From the NCBI GenBank assembly GCA_020860605.1, contig JAJBTZ010000045.1:1-64000 (forward strand): a stretch of DNA of 64,000 nucleotides. The letters run 5' to 3'. How positions within the stretch are numbered: the stretch's first letter is position 1; each line of letters opens with the position of its first letter. Below the pieces are notes generated by a model. The model was not told the DNA's origin and did not search any database. It was given only the letters and a program-made list of their open reading frames with translations. The stretch comes from Ruminococcus sp. (GTDB lineage Bacteria; Bacillota; Clostridia; Oscillospirales; Ruminococcaceae). Below are positions 40,404-48,640 of the stretch, piece by piece. A program made the position numbers and the translations under genes.

Positions 40404-40976
40404 TCAGTCCGCCGGCTGAGTCTTATTTGCCTTCTTTGTGAACTTGACAAGTTTTGCCTTGTCCAGAGCGACCATGATGGCGGGGATCAGGATCAGCTGG
40501 ATTATTATGCCTGGAATTGCCTCGAGAACTGCACCTGAAATAAAGGCACTCCATGTGAATCTGTTGCCCCTGATGCCAAGAAGAATTACTTCGGCGACGC
40601 CCCATACCAGTCTTCCGGCAATCATGGCAGCGATCAGGCTGCGATACAGCGAAACTATGCACTTCCATTTGGAGATGGCATAGAGGATGCCGATTACTGC
40701 GCCGTAAGTGGCGAGCTCAAACGCCATTGCAATAGCTGAAGGATAGAGCACAGGTCTGCCGAAAAGCAGACTTCGAAGAAGCGGAGTTATGAAGCCGACG
40801 GCAAGCCCGTGCTTCCAGTCACAGATGAGTCCACAGAGAAGAACTGGAATATGCATTGGGAGAAGCATGTTGCCGATTTCAGGGATCTGCCCCGTCAGGA
40901 ACGGGAGGATAAGTCCGATTGCCAAAAACATTGCGGATAAAGTAAGATTGATGAGGCTTTTGTGGGATTTTGTCAC
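40404..40976 (-). CDS. ECF transporter S component (substrate unassigned, PanT-like)
   Basis: 190-residue, six-helix vitamin-uptake S component for an ECF transporter; the energising module is elsewhere. The segment GNMLLPMHIPVLLCGLICDW, then GFITPLLRSLLFGRP and AMAFELATYG are typical of the pantothenate-type group, but the substrate cannot be settled by reading. GTG start at 40976 follows AGGAGTAATC, which overlaps the stop of the upstream DUF362 gene. Last gene of the long leftward operon from pepF. Confidence 0.8.
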   Translation of the reverse strand: MTKSHKSLINLTLSAMFLAIGLILPFLTGQIPEIGNMLLPMHIPVLLCGLICDWKHGLAVGFITPLLRSLLFGRPVLYPSAIAMAFELATYGAVIGILYAISKWKCIVSLYRSLIAAMIAGRLVWGVAEVILLGIRGNRFTWSAFISGAVLEAIPGIIIQLILIPAIMVALDKAKLVKFTKKANKTQPAD

Positions 40977-40987
40977 GATGATTACTC

Positions 40988-42457
40988 CTATTTACTGATA
41001 TTTACAAGCTGATATTTTCTCACGCCGAGGCCGATAGCCTCGGCGTTTTCGAGGGTCTTGATGCCCTGTCTTTGGTTGACGCGGTCAACGAAGGTCTTGT
41101 TGCCTTCGGAAACCCAGACGAGATCCAAGCAAGCCTGATCGAGGGCTACGGGATCGTGGGAAGCGAGGATTCCGACATCACCGATTTCCGGCTCGGCAGG
41201 ATGACCATCGCAGTCGCAGTCGATCGAGAGGCGATTCATGACGTTGATATAAACGATTCTCTCACCGTGGCCGAGATAGTCGGAAACGGACTTTGCAGCG
41301 TCACCCATAGACTCTAAGAAGGCGATCTGCTCGCCACCTTGCATGGTGGTGTGGCTGAGTCCTCCTGTGTGGAGGAGACATTTGCCTTCGCTCGAGGCGA
41401 GGCCTATTGAGATGTTCTTCACCGCTCCACCGAAGCCAGCCATCACGTGGCCCTTGAAGTGGGAGAGGATGAGATAGGAATCGTAGTCAGGGAAGGCCTT
41501 GCCGACATAGTTCTCATGAAGACGGGTTCCGCCTTCGATGGGGATGATGAGGGAGCCCTCCTCGTCCTGAATCTGGAAGGGAGCGATTTCGGTGAAACCG
41601 TGGTCCTTGGCGACTTGATAATGCTCCTCAGTCGCAACACGTGAACCGCCATAGGCGGTGTTGCACTCGACGATGGTGCCATTGACAAGCTGGACGACGT
41701 CCTTGATGAGGCTGGGGCTGAGGTAGTTACTTGCCGGAGGCTCGCCTGTTGAAAGCTTCACGGCGACTTTGCCGGTGGGAGTCCAGTCGAGCTTCTTATA
41801 GATTTCGACCATCGCCTCTGGCGAGATTTCTCGGGTGAAATAGACGACGGGAGCGTCCGAATCGGCTATATGCTCAAGGCTTGAAAGGTTTATCACAGCG
41901 CCTTGGTTGGTGGTTAAAGTTTTTTCCATGGTGTTTCCTCCTGTCTTAAAATAGTAATCGCATCTTTGCGGGATATTGTATGTTCTGAAATAAAGCTCTT
42001 CAAGCGGGATCCATTTTTCCTTGAAAACCGGCACCGCCTGCTCGCCGTTTCTTTGGGCAATCCTTCTGAGCTGCTCGTCCTCGTCGATATCTAAGAACAC
42101 GCGGAGGTCGTAGTAATCCCAGAGTGCCGGATGGCAGCTGTAGGAGCCCTCGATGATGGCGACCTCGTGAGGCTCAACCAGCACTGGCTCAGTGAGCGAT
42201 TGCAGCTTGCAGCTGTAAGGGCGATAGGAAAACGGCCTGCCAGCCTTCAGGGGTTCCATGACTTCGGTTAAGAATCGTTCATAGTCAACGTTTCCGCCAG
42301 GCTCGAGATAACGCTCAGGCGTCCTCTGCTCTGGGCGGAGGAAGAAGTCGTCCATATGGATGACTGGGCAGTGAAGCTTCTCACGGAGCTTTTCGGCGAG
42401 AGTTGTCTTGCCGGAAGAGCAGCGGCCGTCGATGGCTATCAGTATAGGGTTGTTCAA
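40988..42457 (-). CDS. Uridine-kinase-like / DUF362 fusion protein
   Basis: 489 residues in one open frame. Residues 1-172 are a P-loop nucleoside kinase (GRCSSGKTTL at 11-20, HMDDFF, RNGEQ lid and RCDYYFKT closing strand). Residues 177-489 are a DUF362 domain (GEPPASNYLSPS, GHVMAGFGGAVKNIS, DCDCDGH; Cys-rich relatives bind Fe-S). TTG start at 42457 follows AAGGAGTAG. Codon 177 is an ATG (41929) preceded by AGGAGGAAACACC, so a free DUF362 protein may also be translated from inside the frame. Confidence 0.8.
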   Translation of the reverse strand: MNNPILIAIDGRCSSGKTTLAEKLREKLHCPVIHMDDFFLRPEQRTPERYLEPGGNVDYERFLTEVMEPLKAGRPFSYRPYSCKLQSLTEPVLVEPHEVAIIEGSYSCHPALWDYYDLRVFLDIDEDEQLRRIAQRNGEQAVPVFKEKWIPLEELYFRTYNIPQRCDYYFKTGGNTMEKTLTTNQGAVINLSSLEHIADSDAPVVYFTREISPEAMVEIYKKLDWTPTGKVAVKLSTGEPPASNYLSPSLIKDVVQLVNGTIVECNTAYGGSRVATEEHYQVAKDHGFTEIAPFQIQDEEGSLIIPIEGGTRLHENYVGKAFPDYDSYLILSHFKGHVMAGFGGAVKNISIGLASSEGKCLLHTGGLSHTTMQGGEQIAFLESMGDAAKSVSDYLGHGERIVYINVMNRLSIDCDCDGHPAEPEIGDVGILASHDPVALDQACLDLVWVSEGNKTFVDRVNQRQGIKTLENAEAIGLGVRKYQLVNISK

Positions 42458-42460
42458 GGG

Positions 42461-43234
42461 CTACTCCTTATTCATGCTATCTACAATTTCTGCCGGCTTT
42501 GCGGTCACTTCGACCCATGACGGGGCGAAGCCACTTCGGATTGCGTTCCTTGCGGATGGGATATTTGACCATGCACAGCAGTAAAATGGGACTTTGCCTC
42601 TTTGCAGAATTTCGACCGCAAGCATCGAAGTCAGAGCTGAAGCAATGCCCTGACGGCGATATTCAGGGATAACGTCAATGCCTATCTGCCACATGCTGTC
42701 GCAGTCGGCGGAACAGCCTGCCAGAGCGATTAGCTCGCCTTTATCATAGGCTCCGACTCCCAGAACATCGAGCTCCCGCCTCTTCTCACAGAGGGCATTA
42801 TGCCACTTATCGGTGTAAAGGCTCTGGAAATCCTCAGAAGTGAGAATTCTTGTCTCAAACTTGCAAGGCAAGGCTTTGAGCCTCTGAACATCAGGGAGAA
42901 AATACTCCGCCATGAAGCAGATTTTGGCGTCAAGAGATTTCAGGCTGTCGCTCAGAATATGCATATTCGGCGTTTCAAAGCAACTGTGGAAATTGCCTCG
43001 GCTACTGACATAATTGCTGACGATTTCCCGGCTTTCCGGCTTGACCATGGCGACAACGTTGTTGCCATAGGAAACGAGGTTACAGACGATGGGTTCACTG
43101 TAATATTTCCTTGCCTGCTCGCCTATTGTGGATTCAACTATCACCGGCTCGGCTTTGAGAAAGTCGTCCAGATTGCAGCCGATGTCCAGAGCTGATTGCT
43201 GCATGGCGATATTCAGGATTTCCTGGTTGGTCAA
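42461..43234 (-). CDS. GNAT-family N-acetyltransferase
   Basis: 257-residue acetyltransferase; the GNAT core lies in the C-terminal half (IGIDVIPEYRRQGIASALTSMLAVEIL, with the RRQGIA pyrophosphate loop intact; then NIPSARNAIRSGF). The N-terminal ~120 residues are an extra domain I do not recognise. The TTG start at 43234 lies 3 bp after the ruvX stop, with AAAGGG upstream; an internal ATG is possible. Substrate unknown. Confidence 0.8.
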   Translation of the reverse strand: MTNQEILNIAMQQSALDIGCNLDDFLKAEPVIVESTIGEQARKYYSEPIVCNLVSYGNNVVAMVKPESREIVSNYVSSRGNFHSCFETPNMHILSDSLKSLDAKICFMAEYFLPDVQRLKALPCKFETRILTSEDFQSLYTDKWHNALCEKRRELDVLGVGAYDKGELIALAGCSADCDSMWQIGIDVIPEYRRQGIASALTSMLAVEILQRGKVPFYCCAWSNIPSARNAIRSGFAPSWVEVTAKPAEIVDSMNKE

Positions 43235-43237
43235 GAT

Positions 43238-43663
43238 TCAGATCAGCCCTTTCTTCTTCCTGTACTCAAGATAATTCTCAAGGATAAGCGTTGCAGCGAC
43301 GGTGTCGATGACGGCTTTGCGCTTTTTGCCTCGGACGTTGGTTTCGTTTAAGATGCCGATGGCTTCGACGGTCGTGATGCGCTCGTCCCACATGGTGGTT
43401 TCGATCCCCGAAAGCTCCGAAAGCTCACGGGCGAACTCGCGGCACTTGTCTGCACGCTCGCCTTCGGAGCCGTCCATGTTTTTGGGGAGGCCTACGACGA
43501 TGAGCTCGGTGCCGAGCTCTCGCGCCTTGTCAGCTATTTTCTGAAGCAAGCGCTCGCGGTTCCACTCGCTTATAGTCCCGACGGGAGAGGCGATCGATTC
43601 GCTTTTGTCGCAGGAGGCGAGGCCGGTCCGGGCGTCTCCGTAGTCAACGGCGAGAATTTTCAT
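43238..43663 (-). CDS. ruvX: RuvX (YqgF), RNase-H-fold resolvase / pre-16S rRNA nuclease
   Basis: 141-residue YqgF-family nuclease needed for 16S rRNA 5' maturation and proposed Holliday-junction resolvase. RNase-H-fold motifs: LAVDYGDARTGLA at 4-16, ELIVVGLPKNMDGSEG, WDERITTVEA and a final acidic/helix segment KAVIDTVAATLILENYL. All acidic residues are present. ATG at 43663 immediately follows glcK (stop at 43670), with AGGA between. Part of the pepF operon. Confidence 0.93.
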   Translation of the reverse strand: MKILAVDYGDARTGLASCDKSESIASPVGTISEWNRERLLQKIADKARELGTELIVVGLPKNMDGSEGERADKCREFARELSELSGIETTMWDERITTVEAIGILNETNVRGKKRKAVIDTVAATLILENYLEYRKKKGLI

Positions 43664-43669
43664 ACTATC

Positions 43670-44620
43670 CTACTTTCTGCTTCTGCCAAGAAATGCTGCT
43701 CCGATGATACCGGCGTCGTTGCCTAAAGAGGCTCTGACGATTTCGGTATTGCGGGAGCCACGCTTGGTGTAGACTTCATTGGCTACTTGCTCCTTAAGAG
43801 GAATTAAGAGGGCATCGCCCTCGTTGCAGACGCCTCCGCCGATGCAGAGGACTTCGGGCTGGAAGATATTTATAACGTTTGCTATTCCAGTGGCGAGGTA
43901 CTTTATATACTTGTCGACGACTTCCTTGGCAGCTTCGTCGCCTGCTCTCATAGCGTTGAAAGCGAGACGGCCTGAGACGTGGTCACCCATCATCTCGTGC
44001 ATCTTCGACTCAGGATGCTCAGCCATCGCCTCTTTCGTCATACGGATAAGGCCGGTAGCAGACGAATAGACCTCGAAGCAGCCGTGACGGCCACAGGTGC
44101 ACAAGGGGCCATCGACCTCGATGACGGTATGGCCGAGTTCGGCACCGGCATAGTTGAAGCCGGAGTAGATTTTGCCATCGATGACGACTCCTCCGCCTAC
44201 TCCTGTTCCGAGAGTAATGCAGACGGCGCTGTTGGCGTTCTTGGCACTTCCTGCGACATATTCGCCATAGGCCGCAGCGTTGGCGTCGTTTTCGGCATAG
44301 ATGGGCTTTCCGAGCTCGTTATAGAGGAGCTCGCCGACGGGGATATCGTAGAAGTCGAGGTTGTTTGAATACTCGATCACTCCCCTGTCGCTGTCGATGG
44401 TTCCGGGAGAGCCGAGGCCTACGGACTCGATGCCGTCCCAAGTGAGGCCAGCGTTTTCAACCGCTTCACGGGAGACCTTTGCCATGTCCTTGATGATTTC
44501 CTCAGCAGGACGAGGGCAGTTGGTGCGGGTTGTAGCACGGGCTACAATTTCGTAGTTTTCGTTGACGACTCCGGCGACGATGTTGGTGCCACCGAGGTCG
44601 ATTCCAATATAGTATTTCAT
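43670..44620 (-). CDS. glcK: ROK-family glucokinase
   Basis: Phosphorylates glucose at the entry to glycolysis; 316 residues. DLGGTNIVAGVV phosphate loop at 6-17, catalytic AENDANAAAYGE, ITLGTGVGGGVV and the ROK zinc motif GHTVIEVDGPLCTCGRHGC (one His and three Cys) are all intact. ATG at 44620 follows ACAGGAGCAATC. Lies between pepF and ruvX. Substrate preference within the ROK family is inferred from the glucokinase-like E and GHxxI motifs. Confidence 0.92.
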   Translation of the reverse strand: MKYYIGIDLGGTNIVAGVVNENYEIVARATTRTNCPRPAEEIIKDMAKVSREAVENAGLTWDGIESVGLGSPGTIDSDRGVIEYSNNLDFYDIPVGELLYNELGKPIYAENDANAAAYGEYVAGSAKNANSAVCITLGTGVGGGVVIDGKIYSGFNYAGAELGHTVIEVDGPLCTCGRHGCFEVYSSATGLIRMTKEAMAEHPESKMHEMMGDHVSGRLAFNAMRAGDEAAKEVVDKYIKYLATGIANVINIFQPEVLCIGGGVCNEGDALLIPLKEQVANEVYTKRGSRNTEIVRASLGNDAGIIGAAFLGRSRK

Positions 44621-44644
44621 TCTTGATTGCTCCTGTTAAAATAG

Positions 44645-46447
44645 TTATCCTAAAAGCTCGTCGAGCTCATCAATCAGGTCGCCAAACATCTTTAGAGCTT
44701 CGTTGATAGGCTCAGGAGAGTTCATGTCGACCCCTGCGATCTTGAGAAGGCTGATCGGGTCGGTTATAGAACCGCTCGAGAGGAACTTGAGGTAGTTCTT
44801 GACGGCGGGCTCGCCTTCCTTGATAATTTTCTGAGAAAGCGCTATTGCAGCTGAGAAGCCGGTGGCGTACTGATAGACGTAATAATTATAGTAGAAGTGA
44901 GGGATCCGCTCCCACTCGAAGGCGATTTCAGGGTCGACGGTGATGTCGTCGCCATAGTACTGCTTGTTGAGCTTGTAGTAGAGGTCGCAGAGGTAGTCGG
45001 CGTTGAGGGTCTCTCCCCTCTCGGCAGCCTCTTTAGTCAGAAGCTCGAACTCGGCAAACATCGTCTGGCGGTAGAGGGTCGTTCTGAACTGCTCGAGGAA
45101 GTAGTTTATGAGGTATGCCCGCTCCTTCTTATCCGTAGTCTTCGAGAGGAGGTACTGCATCAGAAGAGCTTCATTGCAGGTCGAGGCGACCTCGGCTACG
45201 AAGATGACGTAGCCACTGTAGCAAACGGGCTGGTTCTTCTGGGAAAGATATGAATGGAGTGAGTGACCCATCTCGTGGACGAGGGTGAATTCGCTGTCGA
45301 GGTTTTCCTTGTGGTTCATGAGAACATAAGGGTGAGGTCTTGCTCCAGCGGAATAGGCTCCTGAGCGCTTGCCTTCGTTCTCATAGACGTCAACCCAACG
45401 GTTGTCGAAGCCTTCCTTGAGCATCGAGACGTAGTCGTCGCCTAAAATCTGCATTGCGTCCAAAATATCTCTCTTTGAATCCTCATAGGTGACTTTTGCG
45501 TCGGCATCGGGAACGAGAGTTGTATAGAGATCGTACATGTGGAGCTCGTCGACACCCATCAGCTTCTTGCGGAGGCTCATGTACTTATGCATGTAGCCCA
45601 TGTTGGAGTGGACGGCGTCGATGAGATTATGATATACGGAGGTCGGAACCTCGTTGCCGGAAAGAGCCATCTCAAGGGTGGAATTATACTTCTTCGCTCT
45701 TGCCATAAACATCGACTGCTTGACTTCGCCGAAGTAAAGGGATGCAAACGTGTTCTTGAACTGCTCATAGGTGCCGTAGAGCTTCTGGAAGGCGTCTTTG
45801 CGGAGTTCTCTGTCTGGATTCTCAACCAAAGCTACATAGGAGCCGTTTGTGAGGGGATGCTCGTTGCCTTCGCTATCGACGGCTGAAGGGAATTTCAGGT
45901 CGGTGCTCTCGAGAGTACCATAGACGTCGTCTGGGACTCCCCTTACCTGCTGGCTCATCGCAAGAATAGCTTCTTCGGCAGCGGAGAGGACATGGTCCTT
46001 CTCAATTCTGATTCTGTTGATCGAGATTCTGTAGAGCTCGAGGTCTGGAGCTGCCTTGTAGAAGCCTTCGAGGGTTTCATCAGGGATTGAAATAATCTCA
46101 GGAACTGCATAGGCGCAGGAAGCTCCGATGTCCTGATAGAGCATCATTATCTTCGAGTAGAAGTCCTGATATTTCGGCTCAGCGGTGTCCTGGTCGTACT
46201 TTCTCATCGCGTAGTTGGCGAGTTGGTTTAATTCGAGAGTTATCTCGTCGTCGAGCTTGAAGTACTCCAAAAGAGTTTCAGCGCTCGTGGCGAGCTTGCC
46301 CTCGTATGAGGCGAGTTTCTCTGGGATGGACTTTGCCTTCTCCAGAGCTTCGAGCCACTTGTCGTCGGTTTCGTATAAATCACAGAGATTCCAGGTATAT
46401 TCCTCTGGAACTTCGCTTCTTTTCGGCACGGTTCTTACTTCTGCCAT
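44645..46447 (-). CDS. pepF: Oligoendopeptidase F (M3 family)
   Basis: Cytoplasmic zinc peptidase of 600 residues that cleaves oligopeptides. The M3 signature HEMGHSLHSY (HExxH) and downstream metal glutamate in ASTCNEALL are present, with the PepF-type N-terminal helical domain starting WNLCDLYETDDKW. Full length. First gene of the operon pepF-glcK-ruvX-GNAT-kinase/DUF362-ECF S component; ATG at 46447 follows CAGGAGGAAAA. Confidence 0.95.
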   Translation of the reverse strand: MAEVRTVPKRSEVPEEYTWNLCDLYETDDKWLEALEKAKSIPEKLASYEGKLATSAETLLEYFKLDDEITLELNQLANYAMRKYDQDTAEPKYQDFYSKIMMLYQDIGASCAYAVPEIISIPDETLEGFYKAAPDLELYRISINRIRIEKDHVLSAAEEAILAMSQQVRGVPDDVYGTLESTDLKFPSAVDSEGNEHPLTNGSYVALVENPDRELRKDAFQKLYGTYEQFKNTFASLYFGEVKQSMFMARAKKYNSTLEMALSGNEVPTSVYHNLIDAVHSNMGYMHKYMSLRKKLMGVDELHMYDLYTTLVPDADAKVTYEDSKRDILDAMQILGDDYVSMLKEGFDNRWVDVYENEGKRSGAYSAGARPHPYVLMNHKENLDSEFTLVHEMGHSLHSYLSQKNQPVCYSGYVIFVAEVASTCNEALLMQYLLSKTTDKKERAYLINYFLEQFRTTLYRQTMFAEFELLTKEAAERGETLNADYLCDLYYKLNKQYYGDDITVDPEIAFEWERIPHFYYNYYVYQYATGFSAAIALSQKIIKEGEPAVKNYLKFLSSGSITDPISLLKIAGVDMNSPEPINEALKMFGDLIDELDELLG

Positions 46448-46505
46448 GGTGTTTTCCTCCTGAAAATATTTATTTTCGCCTGGTGGCGTTTATTATCCGT
46501 CGACT

Positions 46506-46534
46506 ATTTTACCACAAGTGGGAGGAAAAATCAA
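46506..46534 (-). promoter_or_regulatory. Sigma-A promoter of the pepF operon
   Basis: Minus strand TTGATT (46534-46529), 17-bp spacer, TAAAAT (46511-46506). Confidence 0.75.
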
Positions 46535-46621
46535 CTATTTATAAAAGGAGAGGCGCCCTCCTGTGACGGAGAACGCCAAAAATAAATGAAAGACGAATTC
46601 TGACAATCGCTATTTTTCGGA

Positions 46622-47284
46622 TTATCTCTTCTTCGAGATAACTACAGCAGCCATTGCAGCTGCCATCGGGAGAACTGCAAGGACTATTCCTGTGTCGGGA
46701 GAAGAAGCAGTCTCCTCTGTTGAAGAAGTGGTGGTTTCAGCTTCTTCCGGCTCTTCAGGCTCAGCCTCTGCAGGTTCAGTGGCAGCAACAGAAGCGGATT
46801 CAGAGGTGACCTTGATGCCATAGATGGTAGCAGCTCCACTGTTGAAGTCAACGCCGAAATTGAGGACATCATCCATAGAAAGTCCGGCATCGGTGTAGGC
46901 AGCGATAACGGTTGCAGCATCGAAGACTACAACGTAGTTGCCATCAGCATCGGTGCTTGAGCTTACCTTATCGGTGGTGGCAGCACTGGTATAAGCGCCA
47001 TCAGCATAAGCCTGAAGCAGAACGCCAGAGCATTCAACATCTGCTGTTATCTCAATCTGGGCTCCATCGGTCTCGATAGCTTCGAGGAAGTCTGCCATGA
47101 CATCAGGGAACATGTATTCGGTGATGACAGAGGTGTACCAGTCGGATACCTCAACTCCGTCAGCGAAGCTTCCCGCTGCCGTACCGCTTGCCTCCTCGAG
47201 GACGTAGAGATCCTCCGCAAATACGCTTAGTGTGAGTGCGCAGAGCATGAGGACTGCTACCAAAAGTGATAAAAGTTTCTTCAT
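46622..47284 (-). CDS. Secreted protein with SPDTG sortase-type anchor
   Basis: 220 residues: signal peptide (MKKLLSLLVAVLMLCALTLS..., cleavage likely after AFA at about 23), an unrecognised beta-rich domain, a Glu/Thr linker, and a C-terminal signal of SPDTG, a hydrophobic stretch and KKR. That is the LPXTG-type layout with an (S/N)PxTG motif as used by some Clostridia. No sortase gene is in the window. ATG at 47284 follows TGGAGGAAACAC. Confidence 0.75.
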   Translation of the reverse strand: MKKLLSLLVAVLMLCALTLSVFAEDLYVLEEASGTAAGSFADGVEVSDWYTSVITEYMFPDVMADFLEAIETDGAQIEITADVECSGVLLQAYADGAYTSAATTDKVSSSTDADGNYVVVFDAATVIAAYTDAGLSMDDVLNFGVDFNSGAATIYGIKVTSESASVAATEPAEAEPEEPEEAETTTSSTEETASSPDTGIVLAVLPMAAAMAAVVISKKR

Positions 47285-47449
47285 TGTGTTTCCTCCATAA
47301 TATAATGTATTCCAAGATTCCCTTCGGGAAAATCAGTACTTCCATTATAAAACAACAATTTTCTCCTTGCAAGAGAATCGGGCGAACCCGTTATAATAGG
47401 TCAGTTATCCTGTGAAAAATATCAATATCGGGAGGGCAGCTGAAAATTG

Positions 47450-47515
47450 AAATGAAAATCGAGAATCGAAGAAAAATCAAAAGAAATCAAGAGAAATCGA
47501 AAGAAAACGGGATAT
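47450..47515 (+). promoter_or_regulatory. Purine-rich phased repeats upstream of the rplM promoter
   Basis: Six degenerate repeats of the form AAATCGA/AAATCAA spaced about 10-11 bp lie 30-90 bp before the -35 box. Helical phasing of A-runs suggests an UP element or bent DNA. Confidence 0.35.
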
Positions 47516-47540
47516 ATTTAAAAAAAGTTTTCAAAAGGGC

Positions 47541-47569
47541 TTGACAACTGAATTTTTGCGTATTATAAT
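47541..47569 (+). promoter_or_regulatory. Consensus sigma-A promoter of rplM-rpsI
   Basis: TTGACA (47541-47546), 17-bp spacer, TATAAT (47564-47569). Confidence 0.9.
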
Positions 47570-47594
47570 ATCGAACGTCGCTTGAAAAGCAAAG

Positions 47595-47622
47595 CTTTGT
47601 GCCTTGATTTCAAGGCGCAAAG
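47595..47622 (+). promoter_or_regulatory. Leader hairpin of the L13-S9 operon
   Basis: CTTTGTGCCTTG pairs with CAAGGCGCAAAG (one G-U), 4-nt loop, just upstream of the ribosome site. Position agrees with the known L13 leader motif of Firmicutes, which is proposed to bind L13 for autoregulation. Confidence 0.5.
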
Positions 47623-47649
47623 TTTATTAATCCTATAGGAGGAAATCAA

Positions 47650-48078
47650 ATGTCAACATTTATGGAAAAGCCGCAGAATGTTGAGCGCAAGTGGTATGTT
47701 ATCGATGCCGCTGGCAAGCCTCTCGGAAGAGTCGCTGCAGCAGCTGCTACCATTCTTAATGGTAAGAACAAGCCCACCTACACTCCCCACGTTGACTGCG
47801 GAGACCACGTTATCATCATCAACTGCGCTCAGGCAGTTCTCACTGGAAACAAGATCAACAAGAAGGTTCTTAGATGGCACACCGGCTGGATCGGACATCT
47901 GAAGGAATACAAGTATTCCGACATGATGGAGAAGGAGCCTGAGAGAGCTATGAAAATAGCTGTCGAGGGTATGCTCCCCCACAACACCATCGGCGCCAAC
48001 TCCGCTAAGAGACTTCGCGTTTACAAGGGTTCGGAGCATCCTCATGCAGCTCAGCAGCCCGAAACCATCGAGCTTTAA
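47650..48078 (+). CDS. rplM: 50S ribosomal protein L13
   Basis: 142 residues, normal length. WYVIDAAGKPLGRVAAAAATIL at the N-terminus, then DCGDHVIIINCAQAVLTGNK, RWHTGWIGHLKE and the C-terminal GMLPHNTIGA...LRVYKGSEHPHAAQ are typical of L13. ATG at 47650 follows TAGGAGGAAATC. Followed 15 bp later by rpsI, the universal pairing. Confidence 0.98.
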   Translation: MSTFMEKPQNVERKWYVIDAAGKPLGRVAAAAATILNGKNKPTYTPHVDCGDHVIIINCAQAVLTGNKINKKVLRWHTGWIGHLKEYKYSDMMEKEPERAMKIAVEGMLPHNTIGANSAKRLRVYKGSEHPHAAQQPETIEL

Positions 48079-48093
48079 GAAGGAGGATGAATC

Positions 48094-48495
48094 ATGTACG
48101 AATCTAAATCAGCTTATTTCTACGGAACCGGCAGAAGAAAGAGCTCTGTCGCAAGAGTAAGACTTTATCAGGGAACCGGCAAGGTTACCATCAACGGTAG
48201 AGACATCGACGATTACTTCGGTCTCGAAACACTCAAGCTCATCGTCCGTCAGCCCCTCAAGCTCGTCGGTGTTGACGGCACCTTCGACGTAGTCTGCACC
48301 GTTGCAGGCGGTGGAGTCACCGGCCAGGCAGGCGCTATTAGACACGGCATCTCAAGAGCTTTGCTCCAGTACAACCCCGAACTTCGTCCCCAGCTCAAGG
48401 CTGCAGGCTTCCTCACGAGAGACCCTCGTATGAAGGAAAGAAAGAAGTACGGCTTGAAGGCTGCAAGAAGAGCTCCGCAGTTCTCGAAGCGTTAA
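48094..48495 (+). CDS. rpsI: 30S ribosomal protein S9
   Basis: 133 residues. [20 protein letters not shown], the [20 protein letters not shown] core and the basic C-terminus ending APQFSKR (the tail that touches P-site tRNA; usually SKR) are intact. ATG at 48094 follows AAGGAGGATGAATC. Ends at the terminator at 48528. Confidence 0.98.
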   Translation: MYESKSAYFYGTGRRKSSVARVRLYQGTGKVTINGRDIDDYFGLETLKLIVRQPLKLVGVDGTFDVVCTVAGGGVTGQAGAIRHGISRALLQYNPELRPQLKAAGFLTRDPRMKERKKYGLKAARRAPQFSKR

Positions 48496-48527
48496 GCTTT
48501 CCTACGGAATATTTTATGGATATTCAA

Positions 48528-48560
48528 AATCCCGCAACCAGGTTTGGATGCGGGATTTTT
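48528..48560 (+). terminator. rplM-rpsI terminator
   Basis: AAATCCCGCA pairs with TGCGGGATTT across a 13-nt loop, then TTTT. Confidence 0.8.
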
Positions 48561-48576
48561 TATCGAAAGTTGGCTA

Positions 48577-48605
48577 TTGCACTCTGGTGGGAAAAGTGCT
48601 ATTAT
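48577..48605 (+). promoter_or_regulatory. Sigma-A promoter of the HAD gene
   Basis: TTGCAC (48577-48582), 17-bp spacer, TATTAT (48600-48605). Confidence 0.7.
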
Positions 48606-48640
48606 AAGATATACAAAATTGAGATTCAGGAGATATTAAG

